NCBI GenBank assembly: GCA_012729335.1
Contig: JAAYDJ010000021.1
Location: 400,038-464,037, forward strand
Direction: 5' to 3'
DNA length: 64,000 nt
Source: Bacteroidales bacterium
GTDB taxonomy: Bacteria; Bacteroidota; Bacteroidia; Bacteroidales; Prolixibacteraceae
Shown here: positions 9,247-18,907 of the stretch, in pieces
Layout of the letters: the number at the start of each line of letters is the position of its first letter
Numbering within the stretch: position 1 is the stretch's first letter
Made by a program: the position numbers and the translations under genes
The notes under the pieces: generated by a model
Databases searched by the model: none
What the model was told of the DNA's origin: nothing
Seen by the model: only the letters and a program-made list of their open reading frames with translations

Positions 9247-9924
9247 ATGGGAGTCTTCATTGCCCTGTCCATCATTCTGCTCTGGGGAGCGCATCTCCTC
9301 TGGATGCTATTCCGCCTGCCGGTGGATCCTGCACGTGTCTGGTTTTGGCTTCATATGTTGTTGCAGGCCTACCTTTTTACGGGGCTTTTCATTACGGCAC
9401 ATGATGCCATGCACGGAACGGTGAGCAGCATACGCAAGGTGAACAATTTTCTGGGGTTTGCCGCCACATTGCTGTATGCCGGAATGTGGTATCCCCTTCT
9501 GAAAAAAAACCACTACAAACATCATCTTTACCCTGCCACGGGGGAGGATCCCGATTATCACACGGGAAATCAAAATTTCTTTGTCTGGTGGTTCTATTTT
9601 ATGAAGCACTACATCACGTGGTACCAACTGGGGATAATGGCACTTCTTTTCAATATCGGATTGATTTTCTTTTCGGAGGTGCAACTCATTGTCCTTTGGA
9701 TCCTTCCCTCCATTCTGTCGACCTTTCAGTTGTTTTATTTTGGTACCTACCGGCCACACCGGTTACCCCACACTCCTGAAATGGGCCCATACAAGGCCCG
9801 CACCCAGAAGAAAAACCATCTGCTGGCGATGGTTACCTGTTATTTCTTCGGATACCATACCGAGCACCATGCCCATCCACGTACCCCCTGGTGGCGTCTT
9901 TTTCAGGCCAAGGGGGCGTTTTGA
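9247..9924 (+). CDS. CrtW-like carotenoid ketolase / membrane fatty-acid desaturase superfamily
   Basis: About 225 residues from the ATG at 9247; an in-frame TTG at 9193 would add 18 residues but lies on a -7 promoter element. Membrane di-iron desaturase fold: several hydrophobic helices and three histidine boxes, HDAMH, HYKHH and GYHTEHH, followed by PRTPWWRL. FGTYRPHR and the last box resemble beta-carotene ketolases (CrtW), which add the 4-keto group to carotenoids such as canthaxanthin. No other carotenoid gene is in the window, so a different hydroxylase or desaturase specificity remains possible. Divergent from the GH26 gene. Confidence 0.75.
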   Translation: MGVFIALSIILLWGAHLLWMLFRLPVDPARVWFWLHMLLQAYLFTGLFITAHDAMHGTVSSIRKVNNFLGFAATLLYAGMWYPLLKKNHYKHHLYPATGEDPDYHTGNQNFFVWWFYFMKHYITWYQLGIMALLFNIGLIFFSEVQLIVLWILPSILSTFQLFYFGTYRPHRLPHTPEMGPYKARTQKKNHLLAMVTCYFFGYHTEHHAHPRTPWWRLFQAKGAF

Positions 9925-9933
9925 ATAAACTTA

Positions 9934-11151
9934 ATGATGAAGAGAGCCGTTCTGATATTTCTTTTTATACTGGTGGGTTTGCAGGAGGCTGCGGCCTGTA
10001 CAGCGGCGGTTATTTCGGGGAAGGCAACGCCTGACGGGCGGCCTTTGCTGTGGAAGCACCGCGATAGTGACCATCTTCAGAATGCCATTCGAGTTTTCCT
10101 TGATGGCAGGTATGCTTCGATCGGACTGGTCAACGCGGAAGACACCCTGGGGGAAGCCCTCTGGGCAGGCTATAATTCAGCGGGTTTCGCCATTATTAAT
10201 ACGGCCTCCTATAATCTGCTGGCGGAAGACGACACCGTGAAACTCCGGGACCGCGAGGGAATTCTGATGCGGCAGGCCTTGCAGGTTTGTGCAACTGTGG
10301 AGGATTTCGGGCGTTTTCTGGAGAATGCGGCCAAACCGCTTGGCGTGGAGGCCAATTTTGGGGTCATCGATGCCCGGGGTGGAGCTGCCTGGTTTGAAAC
10401 AGGCCAGTTTACTTTCAGGAAACTGGACGTCAATGATCCCTCGGTGGCTCCCGGCGGGTACCTGGTCCATACCAATTTTTCTTTCACAGGGGATCCTTTC
10501 CGGGGTGCCGGGCACATCCGTTTCAATACGGCGCAGCACCTTTTCTTTCAGGCACACCAACAGGGCAATCTCACTCCACGTTGGATCCTCCAGGAAGCAA
10601 GTCGTTCGCTGTGGCATTCTCTGACCGGCGTGGACCTGGAAACAGCCGGTATTGCATCCGGCGCTCAGCGTTTCGTCCATTTCACCGATTTCATACCCCG
10701 TTATTCTTCCACTTCTTCGGTGGTCATCCAGGGTATCCTCCCCGGGGAAGAGATCGCCCTGACCACGATGTGGACCATCCTGGGTTTTCCCCTCACCTCG
10801 GTAGTTATGCCTCTGTGGCTTGCAGCCGGGGAAAAACAACCTTCGCTGGTAGTGGCCGGTGAAGACGGTCACGCCCCTTTGTGTGTAAAATCCCTCCTTT
10901 TGAAGGAAAAGCTTTTCCCGGTGAAAATGGCTTATGGCAGCAATTACATGGATGTGATCCCCCTCCTCAATCCTGATGGTTCAGGGATCCTCCGGAAACT
11001 GAAGCCCCTCGAGGACCTGGTTTTTGACCTTTCCCTGAAACATCAGGAGGCCTGGCGTAAAAACGGGAAACACCGACAGGAAATTCCCGCATTTTACGAA
11101 AAGATCAACAGCATTGTGACGGCGGAATATTTATCGCTCTTTGGAATGTAA
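9934..11151 (+). CDS. Exported C45-type Ntn hydrolase (acyltransferase/amidase)
   Basis: 405 residues. A signal peptide (LIFLFILVGLQEAAA) is directly followed by CTAAVISG, which puts the Cys at the mature N-terminus as the catalytic nucleophile of an N-terminal-nucleophile hydrolase. WKHRDSD, GYNSAGFAIINTASYN and GGAAWFETG fit the C45 / linear amide C-N hydrolase group (isopenicillin acyltransferase- or choloylglycine hydrolase-like). It probably cleaves an amide or acyl group in the periplasm; the substrate is unknown. It starts 9 nt after the ketolase stop and is followed by a peptidase gene 43 nt downstream, suggesting co-transcription. Confidence 0.8.
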   Translation: MMKRAVLIFLFILVGLQEAAACTAAVISGKATPDGRPLLWKHRDSDHLQNAIRVFLDGRYASIGLVNAEDTLGEALWAGYNSAGFAIINTASYNLLAEDDTVKLRDREGILMRQALQVCATVEDFGRFLENAAKPLGVEANFGVIDARGGAAWFETGQFTFRKLDVNDPSVAPGGYLVHTNFSFTGDPFRGAGHIRFNTAQHLFFQAHQQGNLTPRWILQEASRSLWHSLTGVDLETAGIASGAQRFVHFTDFIPRYSSTSSVVIQGILPGEEIALTTMWTILGFPLTSVVMPLWLAAGEKQPSLVVAGEDGHAPLCVKSLLLKEKLFPVKMAYGSNYMDVIPLLNPDGSGILRKLKPLEDLVFDLSLKHQEAWRKNGKHRQEIPAFYEKINSIVTAEYLSLFGM

Positions 11152-11194
11152 TAAATCGTTTGTAGAGAATTCTAATTCAAATAATACCAGGTTT

Positions 11195-13336
11195 ATGAGA
11201 CATTTTTACCACATGGTCATGCTGGCGACACTGGTGGTTGTGCTGGCTTCCTGCTCGGGGCGCCCGGAACCCGTCAATGCTTCCGGGGAAGCGCTTTTTC
11301 CGGCTCCTCCGATGGCAGCCGCCCACCCCGATACCTTCACGGAGTTCGGCCAGGTGCGTATAGATCCCTGGTACTGGCTCAGGGAAAAGGAGAATCAGGA
11401 GGTCATTGCATACCTGGAAGCCGAAAACCGTTATTCTGATACGGTCATGGCCCATACGCGGCCGCTGCAGGAAACCCTTTATGAGGAACTGAAAGGACGC
11501 ATCAAGGATGAGGACACGACGGTGCCGGTACCCGACAACGGCTACTGGTATTACGCGCGTACCGTCAGCGGCCGGCAGTATGCCGTGCATTGCCGCAAGC
11601 AGGGGGATACCACCGCCACCGAAGAGGTGCTCTTTGATGTCAACCAGATGGCCGAGGGGCACAAAGCCTTTATTTTTGCGGGATACAGTGTCTCTCCCGA
11701 CAACCGTTTGGCGGCATACGCCAGCAATACCACGGGATCTTCGGCGCTTTTTGATTTGAAGATCAGGGATCTGAAGAGCGGCCGGGATCTTCCCGATCAT
11801 ATCCCGGGGGTAAGGGGGTTTGTCTGGGCTTCCGACGGCAAAACCCTTTTCTATACCACAGTGACCCCGGCCCTGCGCCCTTACAGGGTGTACAGGTACA
11901 TGACGGGATCGGGCCAGCCTGGCACCCTGGTGTATGAAGATCCCGACGGGCGCTTTAACGTCGGAGTGCAACGCTCTAAAACGGGGGATTGGATCTTTAT
12001 CACCTCCGCCAGCAGCTATACCACGGAAGTCAGAATGATTCCCGCGGGAAAGCCGCAGAAAAACCCGGAGGTTTTCCTGCCCCGCACCGAGGGCGTCGAC
12101 TACCAGGTGCAACACCATAAAGAGGCATTTTATGTGCGTTACAAGACCAGGGATCTCATCAACGGCAAGATTTTCAAAGCCCCGCTGACGGGGTTCAGCG
12201 ATACCTCCGCATGGGAAACGGTGGTGGAACACAATCCCGAGGTGCTCATCCAGGGATTTGCGGTGCATAAGGATTTCCTGGGACTTTTTGTCCGGAACAA
12301 CGGCCTGAATGAGATCAGGGTTGTATACCCGGCCACCGGGGAAACCCATATGGTGAGCTTTCCGGAACCAGTCTATACGGTGGCGCCTGCCGCGCTCCCG
12401 GAGTATGCCTCACCCGTTTTCAGGTATGTATATTCCTCCCTGAACCGCCCCCAGAGTACCTACGACCTCAATGTGCACACCCGTGCGGCTACCTTGCTGA
12501 AGGTCCAGGAGATTCCCGGAGGATTTGACCCCGACGGCTATGTGGTGGAACGGCTGTGGGCCACGGCTTCCGACGGGGTAAAAGTGCCGATGGCCGTCGT
12601 TTACCGGAAGGAGTTGCAGCGCAACGGCAAAAATCCGGCCCTTCTCGAGGGGTATGGTTCATATGGTTCCAGCACCGACGCCTCCTTCAGGGCCAATGTC
12701 TTCAGCCTGGTTGACCGGGGATATGTCTATGGTATCGCCCAGATCAGGGGAGGCAGCGAACTGGGAGAGCAGTGGTATGAAAATGGGAAGCTCATGCACA
12801 AGAAAAATACCTTCACTGATTTCGTGGCCTGTGCCACCACCCTGGTACAGGAGAAGCTCACCGCTCCCTCCCTGTTGGGGATCCGCGGGGGAAGCGCCGG
12901 TGGACTGCTGATGGGCGCCGTGGTCAACCTGCGGCCCGATCTCTTCAATGTGGTCATCGCCAATGTGCCTTTTGTCGATGTCCTGAACACCATGCTCGAT
13001 GAAACCCTGCCGCTCACCACCCAGGAGTACGAGGAGTGGGGCAACCCGAATGAGGAGGAGGCTTACCACTACATCAAATCCTACTCCCCCTATGACAACC
13101 TGCAACAGGGAGCATATCCCCACATCCTGGCGACGGCCGGACTCAACGATTCGCAGGTGAGTTACCATGAGCCGGCCAAATGGGTGGCCAAACTCCGCAC
13201 CCTGAAAACCAACAACAGCATTATCCTGCTGAAGACCAATATGGAGTCGGGTCACGGAGGAGCCACCGGACGCTATGACTATCTGAAGGAGCTGGCTTTC
13301 CAGTACGCCTTCCTGATCGACCGCAACGGACGCTGA
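11195..13336 (+). CDS. Prolyl oligopeptidase family S9A, lipoprotein
   Basis: About 713 residues from the ATG at 11195; an earlier in-frame start at 11141 overlaps the preceding gene and would bury the signal. The lipobox VLASC predicts a lipid-anchored periplasmic protein. Residues ~60-420 form the seven-bladed propeller (RIDPWYWLREK, YARTVSGRQY). The C-terminal alpha/beta-hydrolase holds the triad: Ser567 in RGGSAGGLL, Asp in GLNDSQVSY and His in ESGHGGATGRYD. Family members cut short peptides after proline. Complete catalytic residues suggest an active enzyme. Confidence 0.93.
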   Translation: MRHFYHMVMLATLVVVLASCSGRPEPVNASGEALFPAPPMAAAHPDTFTEFGQVRIDPWYWLREKENQEVIAYLEAENRYSDTVMAHTRPLQETLYEELKGRIKDEDTTVPVPDNGYWYYARTVSGRQYAVHCRKQGDTTATEEVLFDVNQMAEGHKAFIFAGYSVSPDNRLAAYASNTTGSSALFDLKIRDLKSGRDLPDHIPGVRGFVWASDGKTLFYTTVTPALRPYRVYRYMTGSGQPGTLVYEDPDGRFNVGVQRSKTGDWIFITSASSYTTEVRMIPAGKPQKNPEVFLPRTEGVDYQVQHHKEAFYVRYKTRDLINGKIFKAPLTGFSDTSAWETVVEHNPEVLIQGFAVHKDFLGLFVRNNGLNEIRVVYPATGETHMVSFPEPVYTVAPAALPEYASPVFRYVYSSLNRPQSTYDLNVHTRAATLLKVQEIPGGFDPDGYVVERLWATASDGVKVPMAVVYRKELQRNGKNPALLEGYGSYGSSTDASFRANVFSLVDRGYVYGIAQIRGGSELGEQWYENGKLMHKKNTFTDFVACATTLVQEKLTAPSLLGIRGGSAGGLLMGAVVNLRPDLFNVVIANVPFVDVLNTMLDETLPLTTQEYEEWGNPNEEEAYHYIKSYSPYDNLQQGAYPHILATAGLNDSQVSYHEPAKWVAKLRTLKTNNSIILLKTNMESGHGGATGRYDYLKELAFQYAFLIDRNGR

Positions 13337-13485
13337 GGAACCGGCATTCCGTTACACCCTTCATCCCGGGTGCAAGAGACCCTGAGGAACGGGCCTTATC
13401 ATTACGCCTATCTGACCGGCACATCGCCGGAAAGGCCATTTTTACCTTTATCTTTTGTATTTTGCAGGCCATAACTATACAGACC

Positions 13486-16400
13486 ATGCAAAAAGCCTTG
13501 TTCAGCCTATGGTGGCTGATGTTATTGTTCCCGCTCATGGAAAGCCGTGGGCAGGAAGTGAGGATCAATGAAGTGATGTCTTCGAATGCCTCCACCCTGG
13601 CCGATGAGGAGGGGGATTTTTCCGACTGGATTGAGCTGTACAATTCCGGAAATCAGGGCGTTTCCCTGGAAGGATGGGGTCTTTCTGATTCTCCCGGGAA
13701 ACCCTTCAAGTGGGTTTTCCCGGAGGTTTTCCTCCCCGCGGGGGAGTATCTTCTGGTATGGTGTTCCGGGAAGGACTACCGGCCTGTTCCCGGGATGTGG
13801 ACCAACGGAATCAGGAGGGAAGTCTATCCCGGCATTTTCGGAACGGCGGTATCGGCCCTCACGGGGCACCCTTCATACCCTGGAGAACCCGCCGGGTGCC
13901 AGCTGCTGAAGGGTAAATTCGAGGCTCCTGCCGATGAATTCAACAATTTCGGACAAAGGATGCATGGTTTCCTGAAAGCCCCGGTAACGGGAACCTTCAC
14001 TTTTTACCTGGCCAGTGATGACAACGGAGAATTATGGATCAGCAGTGATACGACGCGTGCCGGATTAAGGCTTATTGCCCAGGTTCCCGAATGGACCCAC
14101 CAGGGAGAGTATGATAAGTATCCCTCGCAGAAGTCGGCCCCCGTATTTCTTGAAGAGGGAAAGATGTACTATCTTATGGCCCTGGCGAAGGATGGTACCG
14201 GGGGAGATCATCTGTCGGTGGGGTGGGAATGGCCTGACGGCACCCTGGAACGGCCCATGCAGGGAAAACATCTGTTCTGGACCGGCGGGGAGCTCCATAC
14301 CGGTTTCAGCATCAGTGCCGAAGGGGAATCCCTGCTGCTGACCAGCCCTGAGGGGAAGAGTGTCAGTGTAATGGCTCCGGTGGCTCTCACCTCCGGAATT
14401 TCATGGGGTGTCGCCGGCGACGGAACCCTGGCCTACTTCGACCAGCCTACTCCGGGGGGAGCCAACAGCGCATTCAGTTATGCAGAGATCCTGGCCCCTC
14501 CGGGTTTCTCCCACCCGGGTGGATTCTATGACAAACCCTTCGACCTGAGCCTCTCCCCTTCCCATGAGGGCGTTTCCATCGTCTACACCCTTGACGGTTC
14601 TCTTCCTTCTGTGGAGAACCTTTCCGGAACCAGTTATCCCTACCTGAACCAGTACCGCAAGGAGCCCGGTTCAAAGGCCGGTCAGCTGCTTTACCGGACT
14701 TACCGCAGTTTTGAGTATGCGCAGCCGGTGCATGTGACTGAAAGGTCGGGTGAGGCCAATCAGATTTCCCGCATTTCAACCACCTATGATGCCTCTCCCT
14801 GGTACCTGCCCTCTGCACCTGTGGAAAAGGCGGTGGTGGTCAGGGCCCGGTCATTCCGGGATGGGGCGCTTCCCAGCCCGGTGATCTCCCATACTTATTT
14901 CGTGCGCAGCGGCGGGGCCCCTCCCAATCCGCTGCCGGTGATCTCCCTGAGTGTCCAGGAAGACGCCTTTTTTGACTTTGAAAAAGGAATTTATGTGGCA
15001 GGCAGTGACTTTGAAAACTGGCGTTCAGCCAATCCGCAGGGGATTGCCGACGGTGGGATTTCTGCGAATTACCACCGGTCGGGGGATGAATGGGAGGTGC
15101 CTGCCCACATCGAACTGTTTGACAGCACGGGCAGCCGCTGGCTCGGACAAAACGTCGGCGTCAGAATCCACGGCAACTGGTCCAACGCCAATCCCTTCAA
15201 AAGTCTGCGTATTTACGCCCGCAATGAGTATGGGAAGTCCACACTCGACTATCCTTTTTTTGAGAGCCGGCCCTATCAGAGTTACAAGCGGATCATCCTC
15301 AGAAATTCGGGGAATGACATCTGGTATACGCTTTTCCGCGACGCCGCCCTGCAGGAGATGGTGAGCCACATGCAATTTGAAACCCAGGCCTTCCAGCCTT
15401 CGGTGTTGTACCTCAACGGGGAATACTGGGGGATCCATAACATCAGGGAGCGTGTTGACAAGTATTTTCTATCGGCGAAATTTGGGGTGAATGAGGAGCA
15501 ACTCGACATTCTTGAAGGGAACATGGCCGTGGATGAGGGGGACAACAGCCATTATGCGGCCATGATGGATTACCTGCTTGCGAACGGTGCCGGTGAAGCC
15601 ACGCATTATAACCGGGTGAAGGAGATGATGGACACGGAAAGTTTCCGTGATTATATGATTTCTGAGATTTTTATGGCCAATACCGACTGGCCGGGCAATA
15701 ACATCAAATACTGGCGGCTGCAGACACCGGAATATCTTCCGGAAGCAGGGCCTGGCCGCGATGGCCGCTGGCGGTGGATCCTCTTTGATGCCGATTTCTC
15801 CTTCGGCATCTACCGCCCTGAGGAGTATTCCCTCGACATGATGAGATTCACCACCCGGGCCGACGGTCCCGACTGGCCCAATCCCCCGTGGTCCACCCTG
15901 CTCTTCCGAAAACTCCTGGAAAATGAGGAGTTTAAAACCGGTTTTATCATCCGTTTCTGTGATCAGTTGAATACGGCATTTCTTCCCGGGGTGGTTCATG
16001 GCATCATCGATGGCATGCAGGCAGCCATAGAACCTGAAATGGAGCGACAGATGGGCCGGTGGAAAATCCCCTCCAGTCTCAACTCCTGGTACAACAACAT
16101 CACACTGATGAAGAACTTCGCCGGCAAACGTCCTGCTTATGCCAGGAGTCATCTGCAGAGTTACTTCGGACTGGCGTCCGATTACCGGCTTACAGTGAGT
16201 ATCTCAGGGCCGGGAGAAGGCCATGTGGTGGTCAATACCATACCTCTGACGGGAGCCACACGGGGCGTACCGGAGAATCCTTATCCCTGGCAGGGGAGGT
16301 ATTTCCGGAAAATGCCCCTGCGCCTGGAGGCGGTTCCAGCCCCGGGGTATCGTTTTGTGAGGTGGGAATCGGGCAACACCCATTCGGAAAATCCCATCCT

Positions 16401-16761
16401 GACCCTGAACCCGGCTGGCGATACCTATATGAAGGCTGTCTTCCGGGAGGAAGAGGTAACGGCGGTCAGGGAGCCCGTCATCCAGGATGTGCAGGCAAAC
16501 GGCCTTCAGGGTGAACTCTTTCCGAATCCCTTTGCAGAGTCGGCGACCTTCAGGCTGACCAGTAACCAGAGCGGGGAAGGGACCATTTTTCTGGCTGACC
16601 TGCAGGGCCGAAAGGTTCAACAGATTTGCCGGGGATTCCTGCCTGCCGGTTCTTTTTCCTGCCAGGTCGACGGGAGCAGCCTGGCCCCGGGAATCTACTT
16701 CCTGGTTTGCGAAACTCCCGGCGCACTTTTTCATCAGAAAGTGGTCAGGATAAAACCCTGA
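13486..16761 (+). CDS. Lamin-tail / PA14 / CotH multidomain T9SS cargo
   Basis: About 1091 residues from the ATG at 13486, which gives a compact signal peptide (ALFSLWWLMLLFPLMESRGQ); 13462 is an alternative start. Domains in order: lamin tail (INEVMSSN, DWIELYNSG), PA14-like beta-sandwich (LASDDNGELWIS, GGDHLSVGWEWPDG), a second lamin-tail end, a chitobiase-type strand pair (YTLDGSLPS), a CotH-like kinase domain (VGVRIHGNWS, RNSGNDIW, NIRERVDKYFL, WILFDADFSFG), a repeat segment with GYRFVRWESG, and a C-terminal type IX sorting domain (LFPNPF, SLAPGIYFLV, KVVRIKP). CotH domains can phosphorylate proteins outside the cytosol. The protein should be surface-attached or released by T9SS. Confidence 0.92.
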   Translation: MQKALFSLWWLMLLFPLMESRGQEVRINEVMSSNASTLADEEGDFSDWIELYNSGNQGVSLEGWGLSDSPGKPFKWVFPEVFLPAGEYLLVWCSGKDYRPVPGMWTNGIRREVYPGIFGTAVSALTGHPSYPGEPAGCQLLKGKFEAPADEFNNFGQRMHGFLKAPVTGTFTFYLASDDNGELWISSDTTRAGLRLIAQVPEWTHQGEYDKYPSQKSAPVFLEEGKMYYLMALAKDGTGGDHLSVGWEWPDGTLERPMQGKHLFWTGGELHTGFSISAEGESLLLTSPEGKSVSVMAPVALTSGISWGVAGDGTLAYFDQPTPGGANSAFSYAEILAPPGFSHPGGFYDKPFDLSLSPSHEGVSIVYTLDGSLPSVENLSGTSYPYLNQYRKEPGSKAGQLLYRTYRSFEYAQPVHVTERSGEANQISRISTTYDASPWYLPSAPVEKAVVVRARSFRDGALPSPVISHTYFVRSGGAPPNPLPVISLSVQEDAFFDFEKGIYVAGSDFENWRSANPQGIADGGISANYHRSGDEWEVPAHIELFDSTGSRWLGQNVGVRIHGNWSNANPFKSLRIYARNEYGKSTLDYPFFESRPYQSYKRIILRNSGNDIWYTLFRDAALQEMVSHMQFETQAFQPSVLYLNGEYWGIHNIRERVDKYFLSAKFGVNEEQLDILEGNMAVDEGDNSHYAAMMDYLLANGAGEATHYNRVKEMMDTESFRDYMISEIFMANTDWPGNNIKYWRLQTPEYLPEAGPGRDGRWRWILFDADFSFGIYRPEEYSLDMMRFTTRADGPDWPNPPWSTLLFRKLLENEEFKTGFIIRFCDQLNTAFLPGVVHGIIDGMQAAIEPEMERQMGRWKIPSSLNSWYNNITLMKNFAGKRPAYARSHLQSYFGLASDYRLTVSISGPGEGHVVVNTIPLTGATRGVPENPYPWQGRYFRKMPLRLEAVPAPGYRFVRWESGNTHSENPILTLNPAGDTYMKAVFREEEVTAVREPVIQDVQANGLQGELFPNPFAESATFRLTSNQSGEGTIFLADLQGRKVQQICRGFLPAGSFSCQVDGSSLAPGIYFLVCETPGALFHQKVVRIKP

Positions 16762-16848
16762 GGTCAGGCATGGAAATTCCCTTCCATTCTGTAATTGTAA
16801 CAGGCGTAATGAAACCAATTCATTAACCCAATAAGGACTGGACCAACT

Positions 16849-17568
16849 ATGAATGCCGGAAAACCAGGAAGCAGATCTGTACTCAGGACAGGATTTTGGT
16901 TGTCGCTTTCCCTGGCTGCGCTAACCTTTGTCACCTTTGCCGTGGCCATGACCGCTGTGCCCAAATCGGGGCCTTTCTGTACTGGCGGGTGCCTGGAGTA
17001 CCCCTACCTCGATAGTCTGGCCTATTATCCCGGCGATTATTACTGGATGTTTCTGGCGATGTTTCAGATCACCGTATGGTTGGTGTGGATGATCGCCCTC
17101 CATTTTACCGCTCCGGAAGAGAAGAGAATCTTCAGCTTTACAGGGGTGGGTTTATCACTGGTCGCAGCCACCGTGCTGTATGCCGATTATTACCTTCAAC
17201 TCGCGGTGGTTCCGGTGAGCCTCATGAAAGGAGAGACCGACGGTATCGCCCTGCTCACCCAGTACAACGACCATGGCATTTTCATCGCCCTGGAAGAGCT
17301 GGGGTACCTGCTGATGAGCCTTTCCCTGTTTTGTATGGCGCTGATCTTTTCCCGGAAGAGCCCTGTCGAGAAAAACCTGAAGCGGATACTGGCCCTGCCC
17401 TTTATCCTGACCATCGTCTCGCTGGTGGCTTTTCTGGTGAGGTATGGCCTTGACCGGAGTTACCGCTTTGAGGTGGCCGCCATCTCCTTTAACTGGCTGG
17501 TGCTGATCCTCGCCGGAGTGATGGCCGCCGTATACTTCCGGCGGCGGTGGAAATGCCTGCGGGAGTAA
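16849..17568 (+). CDS. Six-helix integral membrane protein, unknown function
   Basis: 239 residues with about six hydrophobic helices (near residues 13-33, 62-84, 93-118, 140-168, 178-200 and 208-230) and a positively charged end (FRRRWKCLRE). A short loop with CTGGC and tyrosines follows helix 1. I do not recognise a family; it resembles small uncharacterised DUF4386-like membrane proteins but no motif is decisive. It is first of three same-strand genes (next starts 23 nt after the stop), all predicted membrane proteins, so a small operon is likely. Confidence 0.75.
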   Translation: MNAGKPGSRSVLRTGFWLSLSLAALTFVTFAVAMTAVPKSGPFCTGGCLEYPYLDSLAYYPGDYYWMFLAMFQITVWLVWMIALHFTAPEEKRIFSFTGVGLSLVAATVLYADYYLQLAVVPVSLMKGETDGIALLTQYNDHGIFIALEELGYLLMSLSLFCMALIFSRKSPVEKNLKRILALPFILTIVSLVAFLVRYGLDRSYRFEVAAISFNWLVLILAGVMAAVYFRRRWKCLRE

Positions 17569-17591
17569 TAAAGTCAATATTCCTTGCTTAA

Positions 17592-18161
17592 ATGAACACG
17601 AATGATCAAATTAAGAAGCTGGGAATTGCCGGTTCACTGGTGATTTTTGTGGGTGCCGGTATCCTGATGCACCTTCAGACGAAATTCGTAATTCCCTGGC
17701 TGAGCCGGATCACCGGAATGGAGAATATTTTCTTCTGGTTTGTCATCGGCGGATTGGGGATCTTTTTACCACTGATACTTCTGGGAATATTTCTGTTGAA
17801 GAAGGAGGAAGTATTGACCGCGGAGAAAGCTTTTGAAGCCATGGCCGCCGAAAAAAGCATTGCCGAAGCTTTCGCATGGTTTGCCGCGGAGGATGCTGTC
17901 ATTAAACGAGGGAACGATTCTATCATTTCCGGGAGGGAAGGCATCCGGAACTACTACAATCTGGCAAATCTCACCCGGGCAGCTGTGAGCTGGACCCCTG
18001 ACCGTATCGATGTATCGGCCGACGGCACCATGGCCTGGACCTATGGGAAATACGTGTGGAAAGTCATCCGGTACGATGGAGATACCGTGGTCTCCCGGGG
18101 AATTTTCCATACCGTATGGAAGCGGCAGGCCGATGGCAGCTGGAAATATGTGTGGGATTGA
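17592..18161 (+). CDS. Two-helix membrane protein with NTF2/SnoaL-like domain
   Basis: 189 residues. Two transmembrane helices (about residues 12-30 and 45-68) precede a C-terminal NTF2-like fold of the SnoaL/DUF4440 type: KAFEAMAAEKSIAEAFAWF, ISGREGIRNYY, GTMAWTYGKYVW, and the closing strands TVWKRQADGSWKYVWD. Such domains bind small ligands or act as accessory folds; here it would sit on the cytoplasmic face if the termini are inside. Second gene of the 16849-18645 group. No catalytic residue can be assigned. Confidence 0.75.
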   Translation: MNTNDQIKKLGIAGSLVIFVGAGILMHLQTKFVIPWLSRITGMENIFFWFVIGGLGIFLPLILLGIFLLKKEEVLTAEKAFEAMAAEKSIAEAFAWFAAEDAVIKRGNDSIISGREGIRNYYNLANLTRAAVSWTPDRIDVSADGTMAWTYGKYVWKVIRYDGDTVVSRGIFHTVWKRQADGSWKYVWD

Positions 18162-18228
18162 GAAATAAACCGTTCGCCAAATCGAAATTGCCGAAATGAA
18201 ATACATGAACTAATCAAATAGAGTTGAT

Positions 18229-18645
18229 ATGGACGATGTAATTTCAAAAAAAACCGTACACGCGGACAAAAAGCTTGTCCGGTATACGATGGGTGTATTA
18301 CTGGCCTTTGCCGCCCTGAATGCATTCGGTGGAGGGTATTATGGTATGGCCGGTGCGGAGGGGGTACCCGTGGAGTGGCTGGAGGGTTCCCCTTTCCGGA
18401 GTTACCTGATTCCCGGGATAATCCTTTTTGTGGTGGTGGGAGGGGCGTTCCTCACCGCCGCCATCATGGCCTTTGCCCGTTCACGGCATGCACGCAATGC
18501 AGCCTTTCTGGCGGTGGCCGTGGTGTTTGTCTGGCTGGCTGTGCAGGTATCTATTATCGGCTATGTTTCCTGGATGCAACCGGTTACGGCCATTGTGGCT
18601 CTGCTCATCCTGCTGCTGGCCCTGAAACTGCCGCGGACCGCCTGA
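18229..18645 (+). CDS. Small four-helix membrane protein, unknown function
   Basis: 138 residues with about four hydrophobic helices separated by short loops and a basic N-terminus (KKTVHADKKLVRY). No family recognised and no conserved polar motif inside the helices. It starts 67 nt after the NTF2-domain gene and ends the three-gene membrane-protein group. Function unknown. Confidence 0.7.
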   Translation: MDDVISKKTVHADKKLVRYTMGVLLAFAALNAFGGGYYGMAGAEGVPVEWLEGSPFRSYLIPGIILFVVVGGAFLTAAIMAFARSRHARNAAFLAVAVVFVWLAVQVSIIGYVSWMQPVTAIVALLILLLALKLPRTA

Positions 18646-18681
18646 CCCGATTGCACAAGGCGGAAATCCTCTGTTTACCAG

Positions 18682-18722
18682 GGCATTCTGCCTGTGAGGG
18701 CCATGGCATTCTGCCTGTGAGG
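18682..18722 (+). repeat. Two-copy direct repeat, 18 bp
   Basis: GGCATTCTGCCTGTGAGG occurs at 18682-18699 and again at 18705-18722 (23-bp period) in the 262-bp gap between convergent genes. It may be a slippage duplication; no coding or regulatory role is visible. Confidence 0.6.
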
Positions 18723-18907
18723 ACCAGGGCTACTGCCTCAGCTAACTACGGTTTTCGTTTTTCGTGTTCCCCGTTTATAGCCTTCGTTTTATAGTCATCA
18801 CCACTTTCCTGTCTTTGCTGTACTCCGGGGTCACAGGAGGGCTATGGATGACCGGTCAGGATTAAAAGGGGAGGATTTGAAATGGGTCTTCAGAAAAGGA
18901 GGGTTAC

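Noticed and set aside
13416..13440. Short CCGGC/GCCGG hairpin before the T9SS cargo gene
   Set aside because: Five-base arms without a T-run; too weak to call a terminator.
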